Origin: Acidobacteriota bacterium
Lineage (GTDB): Bacteria; Acidobacteriota; Vicinamibacteria; Vicinamibacterales; Vicinamibacteraceae
DNA length: 6,392 nt
Direction of reading: 5' to 3'
Assembly (NCBI GenBank): GCA_023427865.1
Contig: JAEYZV010000012.1
Location: forward strand, 1-6,392
Below the pieces are notes generated by a model that had not been told where the DNA came from, ran no database searches, and saw only the letters and a program-made list of their open reading frames with translations. This document shows positions 6,344-6,392 of this stretch, piece by piece. Every line of letters begins with the position of its first letter. Position 1 is the stretch's first letter. The position numbers and the translations under genes were made by a program.

Positions 6344-6392
6344 GTGGGCCGCAGCGGCCCACCCTGCCTGGTGGGCGGGCCTTGGCCCGCCT
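6344..6392. repeat. Paired GC-rich hairpins downstream of the eRF1-like gene (REP-like, cut by window end)
   Basis: Two hairpins lie in tandem 42 bp after the stop codon. The first pairs GTGGGCC (6344-6350) with GGCCCAC (6356-6362) around a 5-base loop. The second pairs GGCGGGCC (6374-6381) with GGCCCGCC (6384-6391) around TT and may extend beyond the window. CCCACC (6358-6363) can also pair with GGTGGG (6370-6375), giving an alternative fold. No T run follows the first stem, so it is not a standard intrinsic terminator. The arrangement resembles dispersed REP-type intergenic elements, but copy number cannot be judged from one window. Confidence 0.45.

Overview
This is a GC-rich bacterial chromosomal window with G/C-dominated third codon positions. 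It holds one tRNA gene and five protein genes I consider real. The combination of an exported acetamidase/formamidase, a soluble multi-PAS hybrid kinase, a DUF72 protein and a bacterial eRF1-like protein would fit a soil Acidobacteriota (Vicinamibacteria-like). That assignment is an impression from gene content and style; no marker in the window proves it.

Layout. At 30-106 (+) lies tRNA-Pro(CGG) with encoded CCA, followed by a terminator-like hairpin. A minus-strand pair follows. The upstream gene (1187-3553) encodes a cytoplasmic three-PAS hybrid histidine kinase with a C-terminal receiver domain. Only 26 bp downstream of it lies an exported acetamidase/formamidase-family protein (165-1160), so the two are probably co-transcribed. 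Divergent from the kinase, at 3697-4485 (+), is a DUF72/YecE TIM-barrel protein. Its 3' end overlaps by 22 bp the 3' end of a small convergent hydrophilic protein gene (4464-4691, minus), which has a GTG start and a strong Shine-Dalgarno.

Between that small gene and the last gene is a gene-free stretch (4692-5179). Much of it (about 4764-4954) is a degenerate array with an 8-bp unit, consensus ACAGGTGA. The last gene (5180-6301, +) encodes an eRF1/Vms1-like bacterial release-factor-fold protein with a GGWSQ motif where eRF1 has GGQ, and an intact L7Ae-like C-terminal domain. The window ends in two GC-rich hairpins that may belong to an intergenic repeat.

How the genes work together. The kinase has a receiver but no DNA-binding output in view, so its partner lies elsewhere or is reached by phosphorelay. 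The amidase would release ammonia from small amides outside the cytoplasm. The eRF1-like protein most likely acts on ribosomes or peptidyl-tRNA in rescue or quality control. No mobile element, CRISPR array or defence island is visible. The items most worth following are the release-factor-like protein, the 8-bp array beside it, and the small overlapping gene.
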